A stretch of 64,000 nucleotides of DNA from Larix kaempferi (lineage: Eukaryota > Streptophyta > Pinopsida > Pinales > Pinaceae), in contig BSBM01000870.1 in NCBI GenBank assembly GCA_027924585.1, forward strand, positions 2,232,001 through 2,296,000. Direction: 5' to 3'. A program made the position numbers and the translations under genes. The notes under the pieces are model-generated. The model did no database searches and was not told the origin of the DNA. It worked only from the letters and a program-made list of their open reading frames with translations. Below are positions 1 to 9,221 of the stretch, one piece after another (positions within the stretch are counted from its first letter, which is position 1; every line of letters starts with the position of its first letter).

Positions 1-540
1 ATAAGGATGACACTAGTGCACACTTGAGCATGCACAGTGGTACAGAATGAATAGATTTTCAAAAGACATATAGAAGATCAAGCGGGAGGCAACCACACAA
101 ACATAAAAGATAAGTATTTGAATTGTTATTTGAAAAAAACGAAAGTAAATGATATTGCTTGTAATAGCTGTATGCATATTTGTATTCCTAAAATATATCA
201 TTCTTAGTGTAAACATTCATATAGCATTGAACAGTATACTAGTAATATGCATATTTTTGGTAAGTTGGACAAACATTCCATTGTTGCTTGTCTAGAATGA
301 AACCTCTTTGCTGACATGCTGAGAGTTGTGCACACTCTCGATAGTATGTTCTGGTAGAGATGGAAGGCATCTAGATAGCCACTATATGCATACAAGATAT
401 GGAAAAGTGTTGTGCCAAAGTATTGGTCAAGATAGTAGCATAACTATGTAAATCATATCTGTATGCATAATAGGTTATCATGTCAACATGATTTGATGAT
501 TATGAAGTATTACTAATCATGTACTCAATTTTGATTTGTA
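1..540 (+). other. Copia-1 internal non-coding segment, intron-like
   Basis: No long reading frame is present. The stretch is AT-rich. From about 95 to 540 it matches the reverse complement of about 52646-53045, which occupies the same place in Copia-2, just upstream of the reverse transcriptase part. Shared landmarks are a block around 265-375 (for example TGAAACCTCTTTG and GAAGGCATCTAGA) and the 3' boundary, where both copies read TGTAG followed by GAAA. A possible donor (ATAAGTATTTG, about 110) is also shared. It may be a spliced intron of this copia family or an old inherited insertion; the sequence alone cannot decide. Confidence 0.45.
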
Positions 541-2075
541 GGAAAAATAATGAAGAATGATGAACACTGAACAAGTGATGGATGTTCAACAAGAAGATTT
601 ACAAATCAAACATAATACAGAAGGCTCGTGGCTAGAAGATACTCTTAGAAAGAGGAAGAGGATCATGACGAGATGTTTTCTCTAAGTGACTAGATAAGAC
701 AATTATCTTAATAGTGTTATTGAAGAAGAAGTGTGAATCGAGAAAAATCCCAGGATTCAATTAAAGAAAGCTCTCTATGGGTACCCAGGATCGATAATCA
801 TTTGATGAGCTTAATGATCACCATGGGTGATGCGGATTTCAACCCTTGCTACAAGGTTAAAGATGGTTTCTTTATACAGATGACATGGATGCAAGGAGGA
901 ACTCACCATGGAGTTCGAATGATATCGAGGCTCATATCAGTAGTCCCATATGACGAGAGATGGCACAGATAGATATGCAGAAGATCACTCAATGCAAAGT
1001 GTTAATGATGTTCAGTCACAAAGGAAGAATTGACAGTTTCTTGACAAGCTTGGGTTTTACTAGAAGTAAAGCTGTTCCTAACCTTTACCTTAAGGTTATG
1101 GATCATACTATTATTGTATGTAGATGATCTCTTTCTGATAGAGAATGAGAAACAGATCATGGAAAGCAAGAAGAAGCTAGCTACAGAGTTCGAGATGAAT
1201 GATCTCAGATTGATACATTACCTCCTAGGACTGGAAGCATGAAAAGGCTCAGAAGGAATCTTTCTCAACCAAGGAAAGTATGCTGTGAAAATCTTGAGAA
1301 GAATTGATTTGTTCGAAAGTACAACCATGGCCATTCTCATGGGTTCCGACTTGAATTTGTTAGCTGATGACTCCTGAGAGTTAGTTAATGTGACTCTGTA
1401 CATACATATTATTGGGTTGTTTATGTATCTGACGAATACCAGGCCAGATATATGCCTTGCTGTGAACACCTTGAGTTAGTATCTAGTGGAAACTAGATGT
1501 GTTCACCTGATAGTTGCAAAGCATGTGATGAGGTACCTAAAGGGTATGATAGACTTTGATCTATGTTATCTTAGCGATCATGACTTCAGATGGCTACATA
1601 GATGCTGATTGGGCAGGAAGTGTATCAGACAGGAAGAGCACATTGAGAGGATGTTATTGTCTGGGATCGGCCATGATCTTGTGGTTTAGTAGAAAGCAGT
1701 CTAGTATGGCTCTCAGCACAAGCGGAAAATATGGCTGCTTGCTCTGCTAGTTGCGAAGCGGTATGGCTTCAGGATTGTTTGACTTAGATATAGACCCAAC
1801 TGTGATCCTATGTGACAAACAAACTTGTATCAAGATGGCAGAGAATCCAGTGTTCCATGATAAGTCAAATCACATAGAGATCTGAAAAGATATGGTGGAG
1901 AAAGGAACTATAAAGTTTGAATTTTTAACAAGTTGCCGATGTACTAACCAAATCTCTACCTCAAGTGAACAAGTTGCCGATGTACTAACCAAACCTCTAC
2001 CTCAAGTAAAGTTTGAGTATTTTTTGAGATAAGCTTGGTGTAGTTCAGAAGGACCCTCCTCGAAAGGGGGAGTGA
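541..2075 (+). pseudogene. Copia-1 reverse transcriptase and RNase H remnant
   Basis: This is a broken Ty1/copia pol 3' half. The visible pieces, in changing frames, are a pre-RT linker (541-720), an RT fragment (from 733) that includes the catalytic LLYVDDLF box near 1109-1135, the block TRPDICLAVNTLS near 1440-1475, and an RNase H core with DADWAGSVSDRKST near 1597-1640. The C-terminal ADVLTKPLPQVKFEYF motif ends near 2028. In-frame stops and frameshifts are frequent, so no functional protein is expected. The order and wording match the better kept Copia-2 copy at 51160-52585, so the two belong to related families. The 5' LTR, gag and integrase would lie left of the window. Confidence 0.85.
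1928..2009 (+). repeat. 41-bp tandem duplication in the Copia-1 RNase H tail
   Basis: Two adjacent copies of a 41-base unit starting AACAAGTTGCCGATGTAC differ at two positions (AAATCTC/AAACCTC, AAGTG/AAGTA). The unit encodes the ADVLTK motif of the RNase H C-terminus, so that motif appears twice. Confidence 0.85.
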
Positions 2076-2169
2076 TGTGGTCACTTATGATGAGATTTCC
2101 TGCATCGACAGCGAGGTCAATGATGTGGATATCTATATTGGTGATGCCGACATAGAGGTTGGTGGCTGG

Positions 2170-3256
2170 TCCTTAGACAGGGTCTAAGTTGACGAGGGGA
2201 TTGCATCATCCTTGAACACATGTTCTAAAAGGATCCGCAGACATATGTCTCTGAGAAAGAAGAGGGATTGCATCTTCCTTGAATGCATGTTCTAAAAGGA
2301 TCCGTAGACGTATGTCTCCGAGAAAGAAGAGGGATTGCATCATCCTTGAACACATGTTCTAAATTGATCCATAGACATATGTCTTCGAGAATGAAGTACT
2401 TAGTGGACAGGTGGGGATTATATTGTCGCCGGACTTCGGTCCCTTGAATTGATCCGTAGAACTATGTCTTCGAGAATGAAGTCCTTAGTGGACAGGTGGG
2501 GATTCTATCGTCCCCAGACTTCGGTCCCTTTAATTGATCCGTAGACATGTGTCTTCGAGAATGAAGTCCTTAGTGGAAAGGTGGGGATTGTATCATCCCT
2601 GGACTACGGTCCCTTGAATTGATCCGTAGACATGTGTCTTCGAGAATGAAGTCCTTAGTGGACAGGTGGGCATTGTATCGTCCCCGGACTTCGGTCCCTT
2701 GAATTGATCCATAGATGTATGTCTCCGAGAAGTGGTCCTTAGAATCTGTCTAACTTGACGAGAGGATTGTATCATCCCTAGGCATGATGAGGTGTCTTAA
2801 ATGATCCATAGATGTATGTCTCCAAGAAGTGGTCCTTAGACTCTGTCTAAGTTGACGAGAGGATTGTATCATCCCTATGCATGATGAGGTGTCTTAGATG
2901 GTCCATAGACATATGTCTCTGGGAAGTGGTCCTTAGACTCTATCTAAGTTGACGAGAGGATTGTTTCATCCCTAGTCATGATGAGGTGTCTTAAATGATA
3001 CGTAGACGTATGTCTCCGAGAAGTGGTCCTTAGACTCTATCTAAGTTGACGAGAGGATTGTATCATCCCTAGGCATGATGAGGTGTCTCAAAATGAGCCA
3101 TAGATAGAGGTCTCCGAGAATTGAATGATAGGACTAGATCGTCCCTGGACCTCGGTTCAAAAGGTACATGATAGGACTTGATTGTCCCTGAACCTCGGTT
3201 CAAAAGGTACATGATAGGACTGGATCGTCCCTGGACCTCGATTCAAAAGGTACATG
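2170..3256 (+). repeat. Tandem repeat array in the Copia-1 3' untranslated region
   Basis: Roughly twelve imperfect units of about 60-95 bp carry the recurring words GATCCGTAGACATATGTCT, CCGAGAA, GTCCTTAG and ATTGTATCATCCC. The array ends in about 45-bp units containing GATCGTCCCTGGACCTCGG. That last unit type resumes at 15539 on the far side of element 1, so element 1 was inserted into this array. Copia-2 also carries a long tandem-repeat tract between its RNase H and its 3' LTR. Confidence 0.85.
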
Positions 3257-3261
3257 ATAGG

Positions 3262-3962
3262 TGTTGGCTTGGTTTTGCAACCAAGCTTAGTGCAATGGGC
3301 ACCTGCTAACTAGGAGCAGCAGTTTCAATATTAAGCAAAAACAATAAACTAAATCTAAATCTAAACTAAACTAGCATGTGCATTTTTGAATTAAAAACAA
3401 GAACAAGAAATATAAGAAATAATTTTGTATTGAAAATGGGGGCAAGCAAGTGCTTGCAATAATAATACCTCCAAGTGATGAAGATAGTTGAGAAGCTCCA
3501 AGGGTGAGCAGCTCCAAACTCCAAAGGGTCCTTTCTCCAAGGTTGCTACAATGGCCAAAAGCTCAAGGGAGATTTTGGCAGCATGAGGATAGGAAGATGG
3601 ATGGATGTGAAATGAGGAGCCCCTACCACCTTTTTATAGGTTTTGGTGGTGGGGAATACCATTGTGGTTTTGTGGAAACCAATGGTATTGACCAACATGG
3701 TTTAGGTACCTTTCCCTCCTTTTTCCTTTTTTGAATAAAATTAATATTTTTATTCCCTTTTTAATATTTTTGGGAATTTTGGACCCTTTTTGAGGGTTTT
3801 TTATGCTTTTTTAGGAAAAGTAATCTTTTTGAGTGGGGAAAAGGGGTGTATTAAGGTCTTTTGGTGACCTTTTGTTGGCTTTAGAGGCTCAGATGGTGGA
3901 AAAAGTGGACAAATGGGTCATGTGAATAAGGAAATGAGCTAGTGAGCACTTTTTAGGTGTTA
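3262..3962 (-). repeat. Element 1 left (3') LTR
   Basis: It begins TGTTGGCTTGG and nearly repeats 14835-15538. Its inner edge ends in GGTGTTA rather than GGTGTTAACA, so about three terminal bases are missing or altered compared with the right LTR. The sequence just inside (GGGAGTATAAAACC) shows no clear polypurine tract. Confidence 0.93.
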
Positions 3963-5272
3963 GGGAGTATAAAACCGGGGTACATCTGAATACTGTCGCC
4001 ATGATCAACCCGGATATCTATAGAAAAAATGTAATTGGTTGTTTCCATATGTAGACTCTCAAATGTGGAAGAGTCAGGAGGTATCCGGGGTCTTCGACTA
4101 ATAACTGAAAGGACCAATACCCTGTGCGAGTCTCAACGATGCGATCAAGGTGTTAAAGTCGAGCATATGAGAAACAACCATTTTGGAGAGGCACTATGGA
4201 CTCTTCTCGAAATGATTCGTAGGCACTCATCATAAATGGTGATGAGTCCAAGACACAGGGACCTCTAGGTCTATCCTCTGGAATAAATTTGGTTGTCGTA
4301 GACAGAGGGAGACCAACAACTAACAAGGCAATGATGTTTCCTTGATAGGAGCGCGAGGTGTAGAACTGAAGTGTGGTAGTACTGGTGGTAGGACTGACAT
4401 ACTTGTGGGGATGGGAAGAAACTGGGGTCATGTAGTGCATAGACTCAAACTTCCTTTGTTCAGAGCATGATGACATGGTTGACCTGACAACGTAGGGAAC
4501 TGACTTGTAGGTGTGGAGATCATAGCTTTTAGGGACTGAAGGGTATGTCTTGACTCTGGGGGGGGTCAAGCTGATGGGTGCTGTCGAGGGGTTCTCAGGG
4601 TGACATATTGCAGAATACTCTGAACAAAGGCGACCAACATGGGGAAGCTGCTATATGAGTAGACGTGATCTGTTGTGGCACCGAGAAGCACCATTGGGTC
4701 CTTCTTCATGGTTTTAATGAGCTCCAAGAAGGGATAAAAGTGTGCTCTGAAATGGTACTATCCTGTGGATTTCGTGAGCCCAGGACTGTTCGTGCTCATT
4801 GGTGCTTTCATTTTTAAGGAGTCTGAAAACGATAAGAAGACTCTGCAGTGGTTATGACTACTGTCCTGTTGGTTTTATGAGCCCAGGATGGTGATTGCTC
4901 GTGGTCGCTTTCATGTTTAGAGAGTCTGAAAGCGGTAAGTGGACTCCATTGGTGTTCTTTTTCGTAAGTTAGTCTCCAAGGCCCGAAAAAGCATAAAATG
5001 ATGCAAATGGAGAACTCTTCTAGCCGATGTGACTAGAGTATTCCTTTTTTCGTAATTAGTCTACAAGGTCTGGAAAAGGGGTAAACTTATACCAGGTAGA
5101 CGCCCTTTCAGATACGTTTAACGAGCATGAAAGGAAGCAAGGTTGCTCGGCGATATTTTCATTGTTTTAGGAGTCAGAAAAGAGCTTAACAGAAACTCCC
5201 TAAGTGCCTTTTTCGTAAAAGGGATTGCTCGGCCCGAAAAAGGGATAAAATTATACCGAACAACAAGGGATT
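3963..5272 (-). other. Element 1 3' non-coding region, conserved with element 2
   Basis: No supported gene is present. Blocks match the reverse complement of element 2 (about 26130-27300): the GTCGAGCAT...GAGAAACAACCA block near 4158-4190, the AGAGGGAGACCAACAACTAACAAGGCAATGA block near 4301-4335, and a run of short modules near 4750-5260 with repeated TTTTTCGTAA, GGCCCGAAAAAG and GAGTCTGAAA words. Position and conservation suggest the untranslated 3' part of the element, or far-upstream DNA of the antisense gene. Confidence 0.65.
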
Positions 5273-6030
5273 GATGGTAGCGAGAAAAAGGTCTCAAGCG
5301 TCATCATGTGTGCGGGATACTGGATCCGGTGACATAAAGATTGTCAAAAAGGGGCAACGGCCAATGTGGCACGCGAACCGAGGTGATGGGTGGCATTTTT
5401 ATTTTTTATTATTATTATTATTATTTTTTAAAAATGCCTGAAAAATATGGAGGTGAGAGCGAGAAATGATCTCAAGCATCATCACGAGCGTGGAAAACTG
5501 AATCCGGTGATATAAGGCATGTAAAAAACGGACGACGGCCGATGTGGCACGCAAACCGAGGTGACGAGGGGGCATGGTAAAATATGCCCAAAAAAGATGG
5601 GCGTGAGAGCGAGAAATGATCTCAAGCATCATCACGAGCGCGGAAAACTAAATACGGTGATATAAGTCTCGCTAAAAATGGATGACGACCGATGTGGCAC
5701 GCAAACCGAGGTAACGAGGGGTCCTGGGAAAAAAATGCCCAAAAAATCTAGGCGTGAGAGCGAGAAATGATCTCAAGCATCATCACGAGCGCAGAAAACT
5801 GAATCCAGTGATATAAGGCATGTCAAAAACGGACGACGACCGATGTGGCACGCGAACCGAGGCAACGAGGGGGCATGGTAAAATGCCCAAAAAATCTAGG
5901 CGTGAGAGCGAGAAATGATCTCAAGCATCATCACGAGCGCGGAAAACTGAATCCGGTGATATAAGGCATGTCAAAAATGGACGACGACCGATGTGGCACG
6001 CAAACCGAGGCAACGAGGGCATGAAAAAAT
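5273..6030 (+). repeat. Five-copy tandem repeat upstream of the antisense PMD promoter
   Basis: Units begin near 5277, 5455, 5605, 5756 and 5906 with GAGAGCGAGAAATGATCTC and run about 150 bp (the first about 180). Each contains CATCATCACGAGCG, GGTGATATAA and GATGTGGCACGC. The array ends about 130 bp before the TATA box. Element 2 holds only one recognisable unit in the matching place (about 25835-25910, reverse strand), so the array expanded in element 1 or shrank in element 2. Confidence 0.88.
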
Positions 6031-6162
6031 GGACCTAGTGGAAACAGGAAAAGGAAAGAACTGTTATGAAGTTCTCACTGTTCTAATTCCAACGGTACTA
6101 ACGGTTTGAGAAACGGACGTCGTATGACACCGGAATGGTCGTTTGAAAAATGGTGGAATCTC

Positions 6163-6170
6163 TATAAATA
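6163..6170 (+). promoter_or_regulatory. TATA box of the antisense PMD gene in element 1
   Basis: TATAAATA sits in a context (CCGGAATGGTCG about 30 bp upstream) that is repeated in element 2, where the reverse complement of 25717-25724 is also TATAAATA. Transcription would start near 6195-6200. The leader exon then ends at a GTTTCAG/GTAACT donor. Conservation in two diverged elements supports a real promoter. Confidence 0.75.
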
Positions 6171-6285
6171 GGGCGTGGGGCCCATATGACGTGTCATTGT
6201 TAGGTGCGAGTTTGGCAGAGCAGTCAGAGCTCTTTCTTGATTTCTGGGAGATTTCACCGTTGGTTTTCGATTCCGCGAGTTTCAG

Positions 6286-6607
6286 GTAACTCTATTCGCC
6301 TTAGCCTTTTCAATTATGTCTTTTTTGTTTAGCGGTGGGCCCCCGAAGGCCGCGAAATTGCATGTTGGCCTTCCAACGTGGAATATCGTGGGTTTCAGGT
6401 CTTTTGCCGTGATGGACATCGCAGGTTTGAGGCTGACAGTCACGATTTTCATCGCGATTGTCAGGTTGGAACCCCCGATGTCCATCGCGGGTATGGGGGA
6501 GACAGTCGCGATGATCATCGCGGGTTTTGATGGAAAACCCGCGATGGTATTTTTTTGAATTTTTTTTTTTTTTTTTGGTGCTAAAAATTTCTTCTGTTTT
6601 TTGGCAG
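6286..6607 (+). other. Leader intron of the element 1 PMD gene
   Basis: The donor is TTTCAG/GTAACT, and the acceptor is a long T-rich tract ending GGCAG/GATG. Element 2 has the same layout (donor TTGTAG/GTAATT at 25591, T-rich tract and GACAG acceptor at 25201). The intron is rich in CATCGCGGGT words, also found in the element's 5' leader at 14343-14600. Confidence 0.7.
6516..6546 (+). repeat. Perfect 13-bp hairpin in the PMD leader intron
   Basis: CATCGCGGGTTTT is followed by a 5-base loop and its exact reverse complement AAAACCCGCGATG. It is the strongest of several CGCGATGG-containing repeats between about 6405 and 6546. It could fold in the RNA of either strand. Confidence 0.85.
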
Positions 6608-7477
6608 GATGTTGAGGAGACCATTGACTTCATGGCGAGAGCGGGAGATAGACGAGGATCTGATGGAGAGGATTCAGACTGATCAGGGGGGGTCCAGCAG
6701 ATCCTAGCGGTGAGTGGACTTTTGAAGTTCACTCAGATTCCACCAATGCGTTTAGTGAGACTGTTACTGAACAAGTTGGTGAGCTGGTGGGTACCTGCAG
6801 AGGGTGCTTTTATTGTTGGAGGTGAGAGGTTGGAGATCACCCTCACAGATGTTTATTTTCTTACTGGGTTGCCTCGCTTAAGGGAGGTGGGGGATCTTCT
6901 GCCGAGGATCCCGGCAGGTGTTGACATGGAGGATCTCCTGGAGACATTCTGTGTCCCTGGGTCTATTTTGCAGAACAACACGCTGAGTCTGAGATCTCTG
7001 GGAGAGTGGGACATGAGGGCTATTGGGGCATGTGTGCTGCGGGTGCTGGGTGCCGCGGCGCCACATCCTTTGTCAGGGGGACAAACGACGATGGTGGATT
7101 CGGTGTTGAGGGGGACCTATTACGCATGGGGTCGGATGTTTCTAGCTGGTGTCCGGAGAGATCTGGACAAGGCCAGTCGGGAGGGGGGGAGAGTTCTGTT
7201 ATGCCTCCTTTCTGTGTTCTTTTTTTCTTGAGCGGGTACCGACTTTGCGACCACGGGTGCCCATTCGTGATGGTTTGGTGAGTGAGCCGCGCATGGTGCG
7301 GTGGGGGGCAGATGATGCCTCGCGGAGGTGGTGGTATCCGAGGGTTCTTCTCGCAGGAGATGTATGAACAGTGGGAGCAGATGCCCCTGGTGATTGAGGA
7401 CTATCCATACGATGGTATGGATTATCGAGGAGATCCTGAGATGCCGCGAGCCCAGGGACATGCCTGGGGTTTAGATG

Positions 7478-7571
7478 GTACGTTTTGTTCTCTACTATGT
7501 CATGTGTTTGTAGATTTATTGGCTATGATTATAGTTAGATATGTATATGATGGTTTACTTGCATTGTGTAG
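7478..7571 (+). other. Second intron (94 nt) of the element 1 PMD gene
   Basis: GATG/GTACGT starts the intron and TTGTGTAG/ATATTGG ends it. It interrupts the gene right after a W-G-x-D-G peptide. In element 2 a 108-nt GT-AG intron lies at exactly this codon (24237-24344). Confidence 0.78.
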
Positions 7572-8020
7572 ATATTGGTCCTGTACCACCGACGGACTAT
7601 GTGGCTCGCAGGGGACGGGCGATGGTGGTTGCCCCTCCTCGCGCAGCGGTACCACCTCCACCTGGTCGAGGATTTGGGGCTCGTGGCCAAGGCGTTGGCC
7701 CTCGAGACGATGCTATTGATGGTGTCCGAGAGACACTGGGTATGATTGTAGCAGGTTTCTCAGAGGATGGGTGGAGAGATCTGGATCGGGACATCGTCGA
7801 GCGATGTTTCGAGGTGCCTCGTGAGTGGCGCTCGATGTTGTTGAGAGCGGCAGTGATGGCGGCCGAGTTGAGGGATAGGCTTCAGCGGGATCAGGCAGGG
7901 CCGCCGGAGGGCAAGATTCGCTTGCGGGGCCGTCGAAGAGGCGAGTCCGGGCTCGGCATGATCCGGCGGGACCAGCGGAGGAGGCGCCAGAGGAGCCCAG
8001 GGACCGTGATGACTAGATGA

Positions 8021-8355
8021 TATGTACTTGCCCCCAAATGCTGATGAGCATATGGGGAAGCACCTTTTTGTACGGCTGATTTAGTTTTTGTATATTGGGT
8101 GCTGAGGGCACCTCTGACATGTATTGACTATACTATGAGGTATATATATATATATATGATGTTGATATATAGTCGTGTATGCACATGGATGCATTTGTTG
8201 TCTTTTTGTTTTCCCGTGGAGGCATATGTTATGCACGTGGATGCACATTTTGTTTTGGTATATGCCCGTGGAGGCACATGTTATGCACGTGGATGCACAT
8301 TTTGCTTTGGTATATGCTCGTGGAGGCACATGTTATGCACGTGGATGCATTTTCT
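8021..8355 (+). repeat. Convergent spacer with a TA run and a 60-bp tandem repeat
   Basis: Between the stop of the PMD gene and the end of the RNase H frame lies a short AT dinucleotide run (about 8141-8157). About three units of roughly 62 bp follow, carrying GTGGAGGCACATGTTATGCACGTGGATGCA. Short reading frames here come only from the repeat. The spacer may hold the 3' ends of both transcripts; I see no clear poly(A) signal to assign. Confidence 0.75.
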
Positions 8356-8943
8356 TTATGAAATGATTTGATTGGTGTGCCAATCAAGTACATTGTTGGC
8401 CATATGGTCTACGACACTATTGAGGTTTCTCGGGACATGTGTGAATGAAATGGATTCAAACTGTCGAATCATTTGTTTAGTGCGCAAAATTTTTCTAAAT
8501 AGACAGGGATCGCGTACCTGGTAATCATTATTGAGCTGGGAAACAAGAAGTTGTGAGTCCAGGAAAACTTTAAGACGATATATGCTCATTTGGAGAGCTG
8601 CGGCCAAGAGACCGGTCATGGCGTCGTATTCAGCTTGGTTGTTGGTGGCAGCACCTAAACACACTCCGTCGATGTGGATCAACTCATGTGAAGGGGAATA
8701 TATTACCCAAGCTGCTGAGGCCAGATTGGGGGACCAACGGTTTGCACCATCAGTGAAACTGACGTAGTAGAGTGGAACATGTGTGTGAACGGGATCAATG
8801 GAAGGGGTCCGACTGGACAGAAGGGTATCTAGTGGAGATCGTATAAATGGCGGGGTCACGACCAGGCATTTCGATATCTGACCAAGTAAAGACATCAGTG
8901 AATTCTTGGAACAATTTTTTGTTTTCTCCAATTTCATGCTCAC
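8356..8943 (-). CDS. Archaeal-type RNase H (aRNH) of element 1
   Basis: This 195-residue frame carries an RNase H domain from about residue 58 to 185. The four acidic catalytic positions are all present: D65 in VSFTDGA, E105 in NNQAEYDA, D129 in VFLDSQLL and D179 in NSVVDHMAN. The wording is that of the second RNase H found in Tat-branch gypsy elements, not the classical one fused to RT. No RT core precedes it and no integrase follows. The first 50 residues are a frame-shifted reading of the pre-RT stub (8797-8932), so the true N-terminus is unclear. Element 2 has the same domain at 21570-22024 and 23075-23527. An intact active site suggests recent or continuing selection, or simply a young copy. 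Confidence 0.88.
   Translation of the reverse strand: MSMKLEKTKNCSKNSLMSLLGQISKCLVVTPPFIRSPLDTLLSSRTPSIDPVHTHVPLYYVSFTDGANRWSPNLASAAWVIYSPSHELIHIDGVCLGAATNNQAEYDAMTGLLAAALQMSIYRLKVFLDSQLLVSQLNNDYQVRDPCLFRKILRTKQMIRQFESISFTHVPRNLNSVVDHMANNVLDWHTNQIIS
8797..8932 (-). pseudogene. Pre-RT stub joined directly to aRNH
   Basis: In a frame different from the aRNH, the minus strand reads FTDVFTWSDIEMPGRDP. This is the conserved stretch just before the RT domain in Tat-type elements (compare the usual DVFAW..DMPG.DP). The RT palm, first RNase H and integrase that should follow are missing, and the DNA passes within about 30 codons to the aRNH. The matching junction in element 2 (about 21510-21620) is alignable, so the deletion is shared. 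Confidence 0.72.
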
Positions 8944-9221
8944 TGTGGGGAGGCTCTTAACGTAATGGTATGAAGGGCACCAAGTGGGTCAGAGATGTCG
9001 ATGTGGATGACGGGAGAAATATTGGCCATGTTATTTTCCTGAGAGGCATCAGGAGCAGTAGGAGCCTCGAGAATCTCTTCATCATTGCGGAAGCTGTGAG
9101 TGGTCAAGTCAGTTGACGAGGTTTGGGTAGTCGAAGAGATCATATAAATGGTGTTAATCTCTCCGGATGAGGATGATACGGGAGGGAAGATCTCCTCAAT
9201 TGTGGGGTGGTGCCGTCTCAA
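8940..9221 (-). CDS. Acidic linker between the zinc knuckles and the pre-RT stub, unrecognised
   Basis: This 93-residue frame (SSSSGEINTIYMISSTTQTSS...) is rich in serine, threonine and acidic residues, with no domain I recognise. It overlaps the end of the zinc-knuckle frame by 26 bases in a different frame. It probably represents the spacer before the RT region of the ancestral polyprotein. Confidence 0.45.
   Translation of the reverse strand: MRRHHPTIEEIFPPVSSSSGEINTIYMISSTTQTSSTDLTTHSFRNDEEILEAPTAPDASQENNMANISPVIHIDISDPLGALHTITLRASPQ

Larger units (their letters stand above)
6195..8020 (+). pseudogene. Antisense plant mobile domain (PMD) gene of element 1, nearly intact
   Basis: This gene lies head-to-tail against the retroelement genes. 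Its probable structure is a non-coding exon 1 (about 6195-6285), intron 6286-6607, exon 2 (6608-7477, ATG at 6609), intron 7478-7571 and exon 3 (7572-8020). Exon 2 encodes a PMD: LLKFTQIP, an LEITLTDVYFLTGLP signature, then ERVPTLRPRVPIRDG and LVIEDYPYDGMDYRG. Exon 3 encodes a proline-rich stretch, then EDGWRDLDRDIVER and a basic tail. Plant mobile domains occur in MAIN/MAIL-type nuclear proteins and are known inside plant transposable elements. Three frame breaks are seen: at a 7-G run (6686-6692), at a 7-T run (7220-7226) and near 7340. Without them the frame would be open. Element 2 carries a homologue. Its function in the element is unknown. Confidence 0.82.

Noticed and set aside
2055-2075. 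GAAAGGGGGAGTG taken as polypurine tract with an LTR starting at 2070
   Set aside because: The matching terminal repeat and a better tract lie at 16219-16834; the sequence after 2075 is tandem repeat and matches no LTR in the window.
2170-3256. Regular repeats resembling a CRISPR array
   Set aside because: Units are contiguous tandem copies without unique spacers and lie inside a plant retrotransposon.
4153-4569. 138-residue minus-strand frame
   Set aside because: No known motif; the homologous stretch in element 2 (about 26750-27230) does not keep the frame.
6310-6732. 140-residue minus-strand frame over the PMD leader
   Set aside because: It is antisense to an intron and made of CGCGATGG repeats; no counterpart in element 2.
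8081-8371. Several small frames on both strands
   Set aside because: They are produced by the 62-bp tandem repeat, which lacks stops in some phases.
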